Assembly (NCBI RefSeq): GCF_000243095.1
Contig: NZ_AHJE01000068.1
Span: forward strand, 1 to 34,247
Length of the DNA: 34,247 nucleotides
DNA from: Cupriavidus basilensis OR16
Lineage (GTDB): Bacteria; Pseudomonadota; Gammaproteobacteria; Burkholderiales; Burkholderiaceae
Direction of reading: 5' to 3'
This document shows positions 1-7,647 of this stretch, piece by piece. The position numbers and the translations under genes were made by a program. Each line of letters opens with the position of its first letter. The stretch's first letter is position 1. Under the pieces are notes generated by a model. The model was given only the letters and a program-made list of their open reading frames with translations. It ran no database searches and had not been told where the DNA came from.

Positions 1-1
1 G

Positions 2-1184
2 GTTGCCGTCCTGACCTCGACCGGTGGCGCCGGCACGCTGGTATCGGACAGCCTCGGGCTGTCCGGCTTCGAGACGCCCCCGCCGGACGAAGCCACCGCG
101 CAACGGCTGCGGGCGTTGCAGAAGGGCGATCATGCAGCGCTGGACCGCAACCCCATCGACGTCACCCTGGCAGGCCTGCAGCCGGACCTGTTGCGCGGTG
201 CCATCCGGGCATTGCTGGACAGCCCGAGCTATGACGCCGTCGCCTTGATCGTGGGATCGTCCGGCCTGGCAATGCCAGACCTGATGGCAGGCGCGATCCA
301 GGACTGCCTGCCCGCCAGCAACAAGCCGGTCGTGGCCTTCGTCAGCCCGCATGCGCCGCAGGTGGCCGCGTTGCTCACCGAGCGCGGTGTGCCCGCATTC
401 GGCGCGCCCGAGAGCTGTACTGCCGCACTAAGCGCAATGCTGCGCGCGCGGCAATGGCGCGAGGCGCCTGAAGTCCCGGCCCAAGCGGCTATCGGCATCG
501 CCACGGACCTTCCGCGCGGCTCGCTGGACGAAGCAGCGGCAAAAAAAACAGCTCTTCGCGCGCTTCGGCATCCCGTCCGTGCGCGAGCGCATCGTGCGCA
601 ACGGGCAAGAGGCCAGCGATGCCGCCAAGGATCTCGGCGCCCGCGTGGTGCTGAAGATCCTCAGCGCAGAAATCACGCACAAGAGCGATGTGGGCGGCGT
701 AGCCGTCAATCTGATGCCGCAAGACGTACCGGCCCGCCTCGCGGCGATGTCAGTCGACGTCGAGGCGCATACAGGCGTAGTCCCCCTGCGCTTCCTGGTC
801 CAGGAAATGGTCACCGGCGGCGTGGAGATGATCCTTGGCATGCACCGCGACGCCCTCGGCACCGCGATCCTGCTGGGCATGGGCGGCGTGACGGCGGAGC
901 TGTTCAAGGACACCACCATGCGCATGCTGCCGCCGGCCGGAGGGCTCTCGCACGCTGAAGCACTGGGCATGATCCGGGAGTTGAGGACCTGGCCGCTGCT
1001 GGATGGCTTCAGGGGACGGGCCAAGGCCGACGTTGCGGCGCTGGCCGACGCCATTGTGGCGTTCTCCAGCATGACGGCTGCGTTGGGCGCGCAACTGGTG
1101 GAGGCGGAGATAAACCCGGTCTTCGTGCTGCCGGTGTCACAAGGCGTGCGGGCAGCGGATGGCGTTGTCGTGCTGGCGGGCTGA
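2..1184 (+). pseudogene. NDP-forming acyl-CoA synthetase (acetate-CoA ligase family), 3' part, frameshifted
   Basis: This is the C-terminal part of a fused alpha-beta acyl-CoA synthetase that makes acyl-CoA from a carboxylic acid, CoA and ATP with release of ADP. The 5' end lies outside the window. Reading frame 2 gives the succinyl-CoA-ligase-like domain (about 1-545, with TSTGGAG near the start and NPIDVTLAG at about 150). A different frame from about 549 gives the ATP-grasp domain (SVRERIVRNGQEA, ARVVLKILSAEITHKSDVGG) down to a TGA at 1182. The two frames join at a run of eight A (541-548). Removing one A restores AAAKKQLFARFGIPS without a break. So it is a homopolymer frameshift, a real mutation, or a sequencing error. 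The residues around it are well conserved, which suggests a recent change. A second broken paralogue lies at 18228-20332. The family is clear, the substrate unknown. Confidence 0.82.
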
Positions 1185-1213
1185 GCGCGGGAGCAGGGCA
1201 GAGGAGGGGACCC

Positions 1214-1225
1214 ATGCTGGCATAA
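1214..1225 (+). other. Four-codon leader ORF (Met-Leu-Ala-stop) ahead of the IclR gene
   Basis: A strong Shine-Dalgarno-like string (gaggagggga, 1201-1210) is spaced for the ATG at 1214, not for the regulator start at 1228. The ATG opens a minigene ATG CTG GCA TAA whose stop lies two bases before the regulator ATG. This arrangement would fit translation re-initiation, but it could also be chance. What is seen is only the spacing and codons. Confidence 0.3.
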
Positions 1226-1227
1226 CT

Positions 1228-2094
1228 ATGTCAAACTCCCCTCCGGCGCTTTCATTCCGGCTGTCGGAATTGAGCCCAACCGGGAGCAGGGCCTTGGATT
1301 TCCAACAAGCGTTGTCGCGGGCACGTGGCCGGGCGACGAGCACGTCGGCCAACCGCTCGCTGGAGCGTGGCATGGAGATACTGCGCGCGTTTCGCCCGGG
1401 TTCGGAGGTGCTGGGCAACGGCGATCTGGCCGAACGCACCGGATTGCCGCGCTCGACGGTCAGCCGGCTCACGCAGAGCCTGGTCGATGCCGGTTTCCTC
1501 CAGTACGACGCCACGCTGCGCGCGTACCGGCTCGGCGCGCCGGTACTTAGCCTCGCGCACGCCATGCGCACCGGCTCGGCCGTACTGCACGCGGCGGCGC
1601 CGCTGATGCGGGAACTCGCTCAAAACCAGCACATCAACGTAGGGCTGGCCATGGCCGACCGCGACGAGATGGTCTACCTGGAATCCATCCGTTATAGCCG
1701 CAAGGTATCGCTGCGCAGCGTGGTAACCGGCCAGCGCGTGCCCATGGAACACACCTCCCTGGGACGCGCCTACCTGGCCGCTGCGCCCGAACAGGAAACC
1801 AGGGTCTTGCTGGAAGGATTCGGCAAGCGCCTGCGCGCTAACTGGCCCACGCTTGCGCAAGACATCGAGCAGGCTATCGGGCAGGTGCGCAAGCAGGGGT
1901 GGTGCATGGCGAGCTGGCAGCCTGAAGTGGTGGCGCTCTCCACGCCACTGGTGTTCAAGAGCTATGCCATCCACGTGCTGAACGTCAGCACCACCACGCA
2001 GGCAACGCCCGCCAGCGCCGCGCGCATCCTCAAGCCCCACCTGATGAAACTGGCCGCCCAGATCCGCAGCGCGGTGGGCGAAGAGGCCTTGTGA
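1228..2094 (+). CDS. IclR-family transcriptional regulator
   Basis: This is a 288-residue regulator with an N-terminal winged helix-turn-helix (about residues 43-105; SLERGMEILRAF, then LPRSTVSRLTQSLVDAGF) and a C-terminal IclR effector-binding domain (about 120-280). Family members bind small carboxylic or aromatic acids and control nearby catabolic genes. The start at 1228 is uncertain: the first 40 or so residues are low-complexity, and the good ribosome-binding site sits 18 bases upstream, next to a tiny leader ORF. It follows the broken acyl-CoA synthetase by 43 bp on the same strand and ends 8 bp from the convergent MFS gene. The likely target is the upstream acyl-CoA synthetase operon, mostly outside the window; this is inferred from position only. 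Confidence 0.88.
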   Translation: MSNSPPALSFRLSELSPTGSRALDFQQALSRARGRATSTSANRSLERGMEILRAFRPGSEVLGNGDLAERTGLPRSTVSRLTQSLVDAGFLQYDATLRAYRLGAPVLSLAHAMRTGSAVLHAAAPLMRELAQNQHINVGLAMADRDEMVYLESIRYSRKVSLRSVVTGQRVPMEHTSLGRAYLAAAPEQETRVLLEGFGKRLRANWPTLAQDIEQAIGQVRKQGWCMASWQPEVVALSTPLVFKSYAIHVLNVSTTTQATPASAARILKPHLMKLAAQIRSAVGEEAL

Positions 2095-2102
2095 CCGGCG
2101 GC

Positions 2103-3374
2103 TCACGCCCTTGGCTTGAGCATTTGTTCGTCAATGCTCAGGCGTAGACGGCCCGCGTCGATGCGCACGCGCAGGCGATGATACTTCGCGAGGTAATGGA
2201 TGCCGACGATCGCGGCGGCAAAGCCCGCGCCAGCGCCAATGCCAAGCGCCCAGCGCGGGCCGAACGTATCGGCAACCCAGCCGACGATCGGCGCGCCAAG
2301 CGGCGTGCCACCCAAGGCCAGCGCAAGAAGGATCGCCACGACCCGGCCGCGCATGGCGGGTTCGGTGGATAGCTGCACCAGACTGTTCGTCGAGGTCGTC
2401 ACGGTCTGTGCCGCCACGCCGACCATGATCAGCGCGATGCCAAACAGCGCGTAGCTGGGCATGACCGCAGCCAGCGCGCAGCCCAGCCCGAAAATGGTCG
2501 CACCGGCAAGCAGAAGCGAAAAGCGCGGTTTCGCCCGCCTTGCCGCCAGCAACGCGCCGGTCACGGACCCGATGGCCATGATCGACGTCAGGAAACCGAA
2601 CTGATCCGCCCCGGCATGAAAAACGGTAACGGACATCGTCGAGATGAAGATCGGGAAGTTCAGCCCAAACGTGCCGATCAGGAACAGCATGAGCAGGGCG
2701 GCTTTCAAGTCGGGCCGCCGCCAGACATAGCGAAAGCCTTCGGCAAAGCTGCCTCGGGTTCGCACCGCCCGGGCCTTGCGGTGCAGCTCGCCAAGGCGCA
2801 GGCGGCTCAACGCGCCAAGCACGGCGCCAAAGGACGCCGCATTGATCAGGAATACCCACCCGGTGCCCACCACGCTGATGAGCACGCCGGCCACGGCAGG
2901 ACCGATCATCCGCGCCGCGTTGAACGACGTGGAATTCAGCGCCACGGCGTTGGACAGATCCGCATCCCCGACCAGCTCGGAGACAAAAGTCTGCCGCGCG
3001 GGCGAATCGAACGCCGTGACGCAGCCGAGCAGGAACGCAAACAGGTACACGTGCCACAACTGGACGTGTCCGGAGAGGGTCAGGAGCCCCAGCCCGAGCG
3101 CCAGCGTGCCCATGGCCGCCTGCGTGGCAAGCAGGAGCTTGCGGCGGTCGAAATGATCCGCGGCAAAGCCGGTCAAGGGCAGCAGGAGCATCTGGGGCCC
3201 GAACTGCAACGCCATCACGATGCCCACGGACGTCGCGTTCTTGTGTGTCAGATGCGTGAGCACCAGCCAGTCCTGCGCGGTGCGCTGCATCCATGTTCCC
3301 ACATTGGATACGATGGCCCCGCCGGCCCAGAGCCGGTAGTTGAAATTGTTAAGCGAACGGAAGGTGCCTTTCAC
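2103..3374 (-). CDS. MFS transporter, EntS/MFS_3-like exporter family
   Basis: This 423-residue inner-membrane protein of the major facilitator superfamily has about 12 hydrophobic segments. It opens with FRSLNNFNYRLWAGGAIVSN and WMQRTAQDWLVL, typical of the MFS_3 group that includes enterobactin exporter EntS-like proteins. The cytoplasmic loop motif after TM2 is recognisable as GFAADHFDRRKLLL, and AFDSPARQTFVSELV follows TM4. Its ATG overlaps the stop of the isochorismatase-like gene by four bases, so the two are translationally coupled, probably in one operon with the MarR gene. MarR plus exporter suggests response to and efflux of a small toxic molecule. The cargo cannot be read from the sequence. 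Despite the EntS resemblance there is no sign that it serves the NRPS locus 19 kb away. Confidence 0.88.
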   Translation of the reverse strand: MKGTFRSLNNFNYRLWAGGAIVSNVGTWMQRTAQDWLVLTHLTHKNATSVGIVMALQFGPQMLLLPLTGFAADHFDRRKLLLATQAAMGTLALGLGLLTLSGHVQLWHVYLFAFLLGCVTAFDSPARQTFVSELVGDADLSNAVALNSTSFNAARMIGPAVAGVLISVVGTGWVFLINAASFGAVLGALSRLRLGELHRKARAVRTRGSFAEGFRYVWRRPDLKAALLMLFLIGTFGLNFPIFISTMSVTVFHAGADQFGFLTSIMAIGSVTGALLAARRAKPRFSLLLAGATIFGLGCALAAVMPSYALFGIALIMVGVAAQTVTTSTNSLVQLSTEPAMRGRVVAILLALALGGTPLGAPIVGWVADTFGPRWALGIGAGAGFAAAIVGIHYLAKYHRLRVRIDAGRLRLSIDEQMLKPRA

Positions 3375-3937
3375 CGGACTCCGCCCGCTCCAAGCAGACC
3401 GATGATTTCCCGCGCCGTACCCGTCTCGCCCAGCCGCGGGAAAATCCGAGTGATGCTGTTCACGTGGGCCTCAAGGTTCATGTCGGTCATGGCATCGACG
3501 GCGAGGGTAACGTTGAACCCAAGCTCATGCGCCTGGCGCGCTGTCGACTCGACCCCGATGCTGGTCGCAATGCCGGCAAGCACTACCTGGGTGACACCCA
3601 GCTTGCTCAGATACGCCTCAAGGCCGGTATTCGTGAAGGCTCCCCAGGTCCGCTTGACCACCGTGTGGTCATCCGGCTGCTGGTTCAGTTCGGGGACCAG
3701 ATCGGCCCATCCGGCGGGAAGATCGCCAAGCCTGCGTCCCTGTTCAGTTCGGCCGGGGGCGCCACCGGCAACGCAGACCAGCACAACCGGCCGCCCTTGG
3801 CCGCGGAAGGCGACAGCCAGGGCTGCCGCCTGTTTCACGACTTCGTTGGCCGGGTGCGCGACGGGAAGCGAGACGATGCCTTGCTGCAGATCGATGACGA
3901 CGAGAGCGGTCTTCGGATCAAGAACGGTGATTGCCAT
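3371..3937 (-). CDS. Isochorismatase-like cysteine hydrolase family protein (catalytic Cys replaced by Gly)
   Basis: The 188-residue single-domain protein has the isochorismatase fold: ALVVIDLQQG near the N-terminus (Asp16), VVKRTWGAF (Lys95), and VVLAGIATSIGVESTA. In nicotinamidase-like members the position in the last motif is Cys; here it is Gly128. EntB-type isochorismatases and a large subgroup with the TSIGVESTAR string share this. The Asp-Lys pair is kept, so this is not obviously dead, but amidase-type thioester chemistry is unlikely. It lies 51 bp after the MarR gene and overlaps the MFS gene by 4 bp. The substrate is unknown. Confidence 0.85.
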   Translation of the reverse strand: MAITVLDPKTALVVIDLQQGIVSLPVAHPANEVVKQAAALAVAFRGQGRPVVLVCVAGGAPGRTEQGRRLGDLPAGWADLVPELNQQPDDHTVVKRTWGAFTNTGLEAYLSKLGVTQVVLAGIATSIGVESTARQAHELGFNVTLAVDAMTDMNLEAHVNSITRIFPRLGETGTAREIIGLLGAGGVR

Positions 3938-3988
3938 GGTGTTTACGCTCGGTGGCTCGGTGGGGCTGCGGCGCGTCCGGAGTGGGGC

Positions 3989-4447
3989 TCACGCGTCGAC
4001 CAGGCGTTTGAGCAGCGCGATGCCGGCCACAAGCGCCTCCTGCTCCGACGCCGCGAGTTTTGTCCGGATGGCACGGAACAGCCAGTCCTCCCGCGCGGCC
4101 CGCGTGGCCAGGATCATTTCCCTGGCGTCAGCCGTGGGCGACAAAATGGTCTGCCGCCCGTCGGCCGGATCCGGCGTGCCGCTCACGAGCCCGGCCGCCT
4201 CCAGGACAGCCACCGTGGCGCCCATGGACTGCGGCCGCACGCCCTCGGCCCGCGCTAGCGTTGTCACCGTGGCGGGGCCGTCGCGCTCCAGGCGGCCAAG
4301 AACCGACATCTGGGACCAGGTGAGATCGCCCGGGTGCACCTCCTCACGCAGGCGCCGCCTCAGTTGGCCTATCACGATACGAAGCTCTGTTGCCAGCGCT
4401 GAGGCGCTGGCAACCACTGGCTCATCAAGTTGGGCGTTGGAATCCAT
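3989..4447 (-). CDS. MarR-family transcriptional regulator
   Basis: This 152-residue protein has a central winged helix-turn-helix: LTWSQMSVLGRLERDGPATV leads into LARAEGVRPQSMGATVAVLEAAGL (about residues 42-88), followed by the wing DPADGRQT (93-100). Flanking helices serve dimerisation. It is the first gene of a minus-strand operon with the hydrolase and MFS gene. A 19-bp palindrome 31 bp upstream of the start overlaps the apparent -35, so negative autoregulation relieved by a ligand is the natural model. A TATATT -10-like hexamer ends only six bases before the ATG, so the transcript may be leaderless or nearly so. Confidence 0.9.
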   Translation of the reverse strand: MDSNAQLDEPVVASASALATELRIVIGQLRRRLREEVHPGDLTWSQMSVLGRLERDGPATVTTLARAEGVRPQSMGATVAVLEAAGLVSGTPDPADGRQTILSPTADAREMILATRAAREDWLFRAIRTKLAASEQEALVAGIALLKRLVDA

Positions 4448-4477
4448 CGCCCAAATATAGCCGATACAAAGGAAAAC

Positions 4478-4496
4478 TACAAAGGTTACCTTCGTA
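4478..4496. promoter_or_regulatory. 19-bp palindromic operator, probable MarR site
   Basis: TACAAAGGTTACCTTCGTA reads nearly the same on both strands: arms TACxAAGGT and ACCTTxGTA around a central base, with one mismatched pair. The left half, TACAAAGG, recurs at 4465-4472. On the minus strand the site covers a TTGTAG -35-like hexamer placed 17 bp from TATATT. It lies between the divergent MarR and LysR genes. The remaining 245 bp of this intergenic region shows no other gene. Confidence 0.55.
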
Positions 4497-4692
4497 TATG
4501 CCGCGACCTGCCAAGGGTCGAGCTACCAGAAGCCAGAAGATGGAGAACGGATCGAGGTCGAAAAAAGGATTAGCGGGTACCGGGCGGCAAGCAGAACCGA
4601 CGGTTAGCACCTCGGGTTATCACTGATGCTGTCAATTGCCGCTATGCTGCCAGACAGGGCGACATCACAATCGTTCGGGGAGGAGGCAGGAC

Positions 4693-5649
4693 ATGCGTTT
4701 GAGTCAACTGCAGGATTTCATTGCCGTGGCGGAAAGCGGCAGCATTCGGGCTGGCGCCAGGGCGCGCGACGTGTCTGCGCCCGCCATCACCAAGAGTATC
4801 CGGCAGCTCGAGGAAGAGCTTCATGTCCCGTTGCTGACACGCACGACGCGCGGTGTGGCGCTATCGCGCTATGGCGAAGCGTTCCTGCGCCGAGCGCGCC
4901 TGATAGCGAGCGAGGCGCGCAAGGCCACCGACGAGATGACCCAGATGCTGGGCGCCCGCAACGGCGTAGTGCATATCGGCGCCACAGGCGGCCCGGCGCA
5001 CCTGTTGCTCCCTGCAGTGCTGAAGCGTTTTCGCGCCCAGCATCCGGACGTGCAGGTCTGTATCGACAGCGGCGTCTACCCGGCACACCTGTCCGATCTG
5101 CGTGCGGGTGTGATGGATATGGCGATGAGCCCGATTCCCGATGAAGGCATCGAACGCGAGTTCGTGTGCGAGCCGCTGTACCAGAACGATTCGGTCGTGG
5201 TGGCGCACCAGGAGCATCCGTTGCGGCATGCGCGCACGCTGCGCGAGCTGGTAGGGTCACAATGGGTGCTGACCGGGCAGCGCATGCATGGGCCCGGCGC
5301 GGCAATCCTCGACGCCTTCCGCGCGCGCGACCTGCCGCTGCCGCGTGTGGCAGTGCGCTGCGACACCATTGGCATGATCCAGACGCTGCTGCAGGACCGT
5401 TCGCTGCTGTGCCTGCTGCCGCGCCAACTGGTACCGGGACGCCTGGCCACGGCGGGCCTGATCGCCCTGCCGATCGAAGACCCACTGCCCAGCCATGCGG
5501 TAAGCCTGATCTACCGTGCCGATTCGCCGATGACGCCGGTGGCCGAGCAGTTCGCGAAGCTGCTGCGACGTGAGGTGCATTACCTCAGCAAGATGCCCGA
5601 CAGCCCGCTGCGCCGACAAGTGGCGCATGTAGCGGAAGCGGCCAGCTAG
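4693..5649 (+). CDS. LysR-family transcriptional regulator
   Basis: The 318-residue protein begins with the LysR winged helix-turn-helix (residues 1-65: MRLSQLQDFIAVAESGSIR, then ITKSIRQLEEELHVPLLTRT and LSRYGEAFL). A type 2 periplasmic-binding-like effector domain follows (about 90-295). The start is fixed by a perfect AGGAGG at 4681-4686, six bases before the ATG. It is divergent from the MarR operon and is followed downstream by a decayed region, so its original target operon may be lost. The regulated genes and co-inducer are unknown. Confidence 0.9.
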   Translation: MRLSQLQDFIAVAESGSIRAGARARDVSAPAITKSIRQLEEELHVPLLTRTTRGVALSRYGEAFLRRARLIASEARKATDEMTQMLGARNGVVHIGATGGPAHLLLPAVLKRFRAQHPDVQVCIDSGVYPAHLSDLRAGVMDMAMSPIPDEGIEREFVCEPLYQNDSVVVAHQEHPLRHARTLRELVGSQWVLTGQRMHGPGAAILDAFRARDLPLPRVAVRCDTIGMIQTLLQDRSLLCLLPRQLVPGRLATAGLIALPIEDPLPSHAVSLIYRADSPMTPVAEQFAKLLRREVHYLSKMPDSPLRRQVAHVAEAAS

Positions 5650-5842
5650 CGCAGTCGGGGCGCTGCGGGAACTCCCTGCGACGCAGAGGTGATAACCAGC
5701 AGTTCACGCCTGGAAATCCGCGCCGGCCGCCATGGCGCGCCGCGCTTGGCGTTGCAGGCCGCGCTCGGCGTCGTACCGGGACTTTCCCCACTGCATATAG
5801 TCTGCGATCTGCGCGTGAATACCCCTTCGCCAACAGGAAGGG

Positions 5843-6025
5843 ATGCACATGAACGAGATCGAAGATCGTCCCGCCGCGCTGATCACTGGCAAGGGAATCC
5901 ACACGGTGGCCGACGGCGTCGGGCTGCCGCACGGGCAGGGCCATGGCTTCGTAGCTGACGTAGGCGGTGGCCTGCTGGTATTCGACTGCGTCACGTGCCA
6001 TACAAGACCGCGCCGCAGATCCTGA
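5843..6025 (+). CDS. Small or truncated ORF with MBL-like N-terminus; part of a decayed region
   Basis: After the LysR gene, 5650-5842 shows no convincing gene; a minus-strand frame is open at 5704-5994 but I recognise nothing in it. An ATG at 5843 (alternative 5849) is preceded by an AGGAAGGG ribosome-binding-like string and opens a 60-codon frame. It contains GIHTVADGVGLPHGQGHGFV and VGGGLLVFD. That pattern is reminiscent of the first strands of metallo-beta-lactamase-fold hydrolases, where a GV turn is followed by a short hydrophobic strand ending in D. The similarity is weak. From about 5975 the DNA is better explained in another frame as a Bug remnant, so the frame probably runs across a deletion junction. 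Confidence 0.3.
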   Translation: MHMNEIEDRPAALITGKGIHTVADGVGLPHGQGHGFVADVGGGLLVFDCVTCHTRPRRRS

Positions 6026-6193
6026 ACGACATGCAGGGCGGCATCGTGCGCGTGGCCTTTGTCGACACGTCGTCATCGCCCGCCTTGATTCGCGCCGCCA
6101 CTCAAAACCCCCGAACAGTTTGCTCAGACCGTGCGCGACGATGTGGCGGTCTGGGGCACCGTGATCCGCACCAACCGAATCACGGTGGACTGA
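5974..6193 (+). pseudogene. Remnant of a Bug/TctC-family solute-binding protein gene
   Basis: In frame 1 from 5974 the DNA encodes AGIRLRHVPYKTAPQIL, matching the GIKLRHVPYK segment of the intact Bug gene at 12163. VRVAFVDTSSSPALIRAATQ follows. In a different frame up to the TGA at 6193 it encodes TPEQFAQTVRDDVAVWGTVI, a typical Bug C-terminal helix. The N-terminal half and about 100 residues between these two blocks are missing, and the frame changes at about 6105. So this is a doubly deleted pseudogene. Family members are periplasmic carboxylate-binding proteins abundant in Burkholderiales. It lies just upstream of the DUF1254 gene. Confidence 0.72.
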
Positions 6194-6216
6194 GCCATTA
6201 CTACAACGGAGACAAC

Positions 6217-7515
6217 ATGACCACGAATGGCGCAACGCTAGACCAACGCATCGCCGAGGCGTTCCTGTTTACCTTCCCGCTGCACGACGTGGCGCGCACG
6301 CGCTGGCGCTTCACGCAGCACGAGACACGCCATGGCAAGCCGCCAAATGTGTTGCATCACAGCCGGCAATTGCTAGACGATCGCGCGCGCCAGGTAACGA
6401 TGCCCAACAACGACACGCTGTATTCATCGGCGTGGCTGGACCTGTCCGATGCGCCGACGACGCTGGCCATGCCCGATATGGGCGATCGCTACTACAGCGT
6501 GGCGCTAATGGACGCCTTCACCAACAACTTTGCGTGCCTGGGGCCACGCACTTACGGCCCCGGCGCCCATGTGTTCGTGATTGCCGGCCCCGCGCATCAT
6601 GCATCAGCGGCGCGGGTGCTGCCCGAAGGTGCGCAACTCGTGAGAGCCCCCTGCAATGACGTCTGGCTGCTGATACGCACGCTGATCAATGGCGAAGCGG
6701 ATCTGCCCGCGGTGCGCGCATTACAGGATTGCATGGTGCTGGCGACGAGCAGCATGAAGCCCGCGCTGCTCGTGACCACGCCCGACGAGACGAGTCCCGC
6801 GGCGTACCTGTCGCTGGTCAACGAGGCCCTTGCACGTAACGGAGTGCCAGCCGACGAGCAGCGGATGGTTGATGGCTTTGCCGATCTCGGTATTCGCGCC
6901 GGCGTGTTGCGTGCATGGGACGAAATCAACCCTGAAGTGCGCAGCGCCTGGACGCGTCTCTGGCCCGAGTTGCGTCGTCGCCTGGAGCATCCGCCCAAGG
7001 GCAGCGTTCGTCGCAGCGGTGCACGCGGATCGTGGTCCAGCGGGCTCGACCATATCGGAAACTTCGGCAAGGACTATGGATATCGCGCCTACATCTCGCT
7101 GGTGGGGCTTGGCGCCCTTGAGCGGACCGAGGCGATCTACGCAAGTGCGCTGACCGATGGCGATGGCCAGGCACTGGATGGGACACACCGCTATCGCTTG
7201 CATGTGCCTGCCGATATGCCGGTGGATGCCTTCTGGTCGCTGTCGATGTATGAGTTCGAACCGGATGGGCGACGCTTTTTCACCGCCAATCCCATCGGAC
7301 GCTATGCGATCGGTGACCGCACGCATGGGCTTGTGCGCAATGAGGATGGCTCTGTCGATATCGTAATCCAGCATGAATACCCCGAGGAAGGTATCGCCAA
7401 CTGGTTGCCGGCACCAAAGGGGCCGTTCTCAATGGCCTTGCGCTACTACCATCCCCGACGCGATCTGATCGAGCACCGCTTTGTCATGTCCGATACCGAG
7501 CGCGTGACGGGTTGA
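6217..7515 (+). CDS. DUF1254/DUF1214 domain protein
   Basis: The 432-residue protein starts at an ATG with an acggaga ribosome-binding site. The N-terminal DUF1254 region (about 5-130) includes TMPNNDTLYSSAWLDLS and GDRYYSVALMDAFTNNF. The C-terminal DUF1214 region (about 290-425) includes FWSLSMYE, NPIGRYAIGDRT and GPFSMALRYYHP. No signal peptide or membrane segment is evident. Members of this pair of domains are common in proteobacteria, and I know no agreed biochemical role. It lies between the Bug remnant and the CoA-transferase operon, 132 bp before the latter, with no shared coupling visible. Confidence 0.85.
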   Translation: MTTNGATLDQRIAEAFLFTFPLHDVARTRWRFTQHETRHGKPPNVLHHSRQLLDDRARQVTMPNNDTLYSSAWLDLSDAPTTLAMPDMGDRYYSVALMDAFTNNFACLGPRTYGPGAHVFVIAGPAHHASAARVLPEGAQLVRAPCNDVWLLIRTLINGEADLPAVRALQDCMVLATSSMKPALLVTTPDETSPAAYLSLVNEALARNGVPADEQRMVDGFADLGIRAGVLRAWDEINPEVRSAWTRLWPELRRRLEHPPKGSVRRSGARGSWSSGLDHIGNFGKDYGYRAYISLVGLGALERTEAIYASALTDGDGQALDGTHRYRLHVPADMPVDAFWSLSMYEFEPDGRRFFTANPIGRYAIGDRTHGLVRNEDGSVDIVIQHEYPEEGIANWLPAPKGPFSMALRYYHPRRDLIEHRFVMSDTERVTG

Positions 7516-7647
7516 AACGCCACGCATCAGATTGGCGTTTTCCCCAAGGTAACCGTGGGTTAGCGCACCGTGCATTTTGCCGGCTAGTGCCGAACGCGCG
7601 CGCCGCGCAGTATCGGTCTCAGGAAATCTCATCTGGAGTGACACACC

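Noticed and set aside
2103..3937. MFS exporter plus isochorismatase as part of the siderophore system
   Set aside because: The resemblance to EntS/EntB is at family level, the genes are 19 kb from the NRPS locus under a MarR gene, and no chorismate-derived siderophore genes are present.
2616..4460. Long plus-strand open frame opposite the MFS, hydrolase and MarR genes
   Set aside because: It is an antisense shadow: composition is Arg/Ala/Pro/Ser-rich with no domain, while the minus-strand genes show clear family motifs and overlapping starts.
5704..5994. Minus-strand 96-codon open frame ending DAERGLQRQARRAMAAG
   Set aside because: No family recognised, no ribosome-binding site, and its 5' end lies inside the Bug remnant; in GC-rich DNA such open frames are common by chance.
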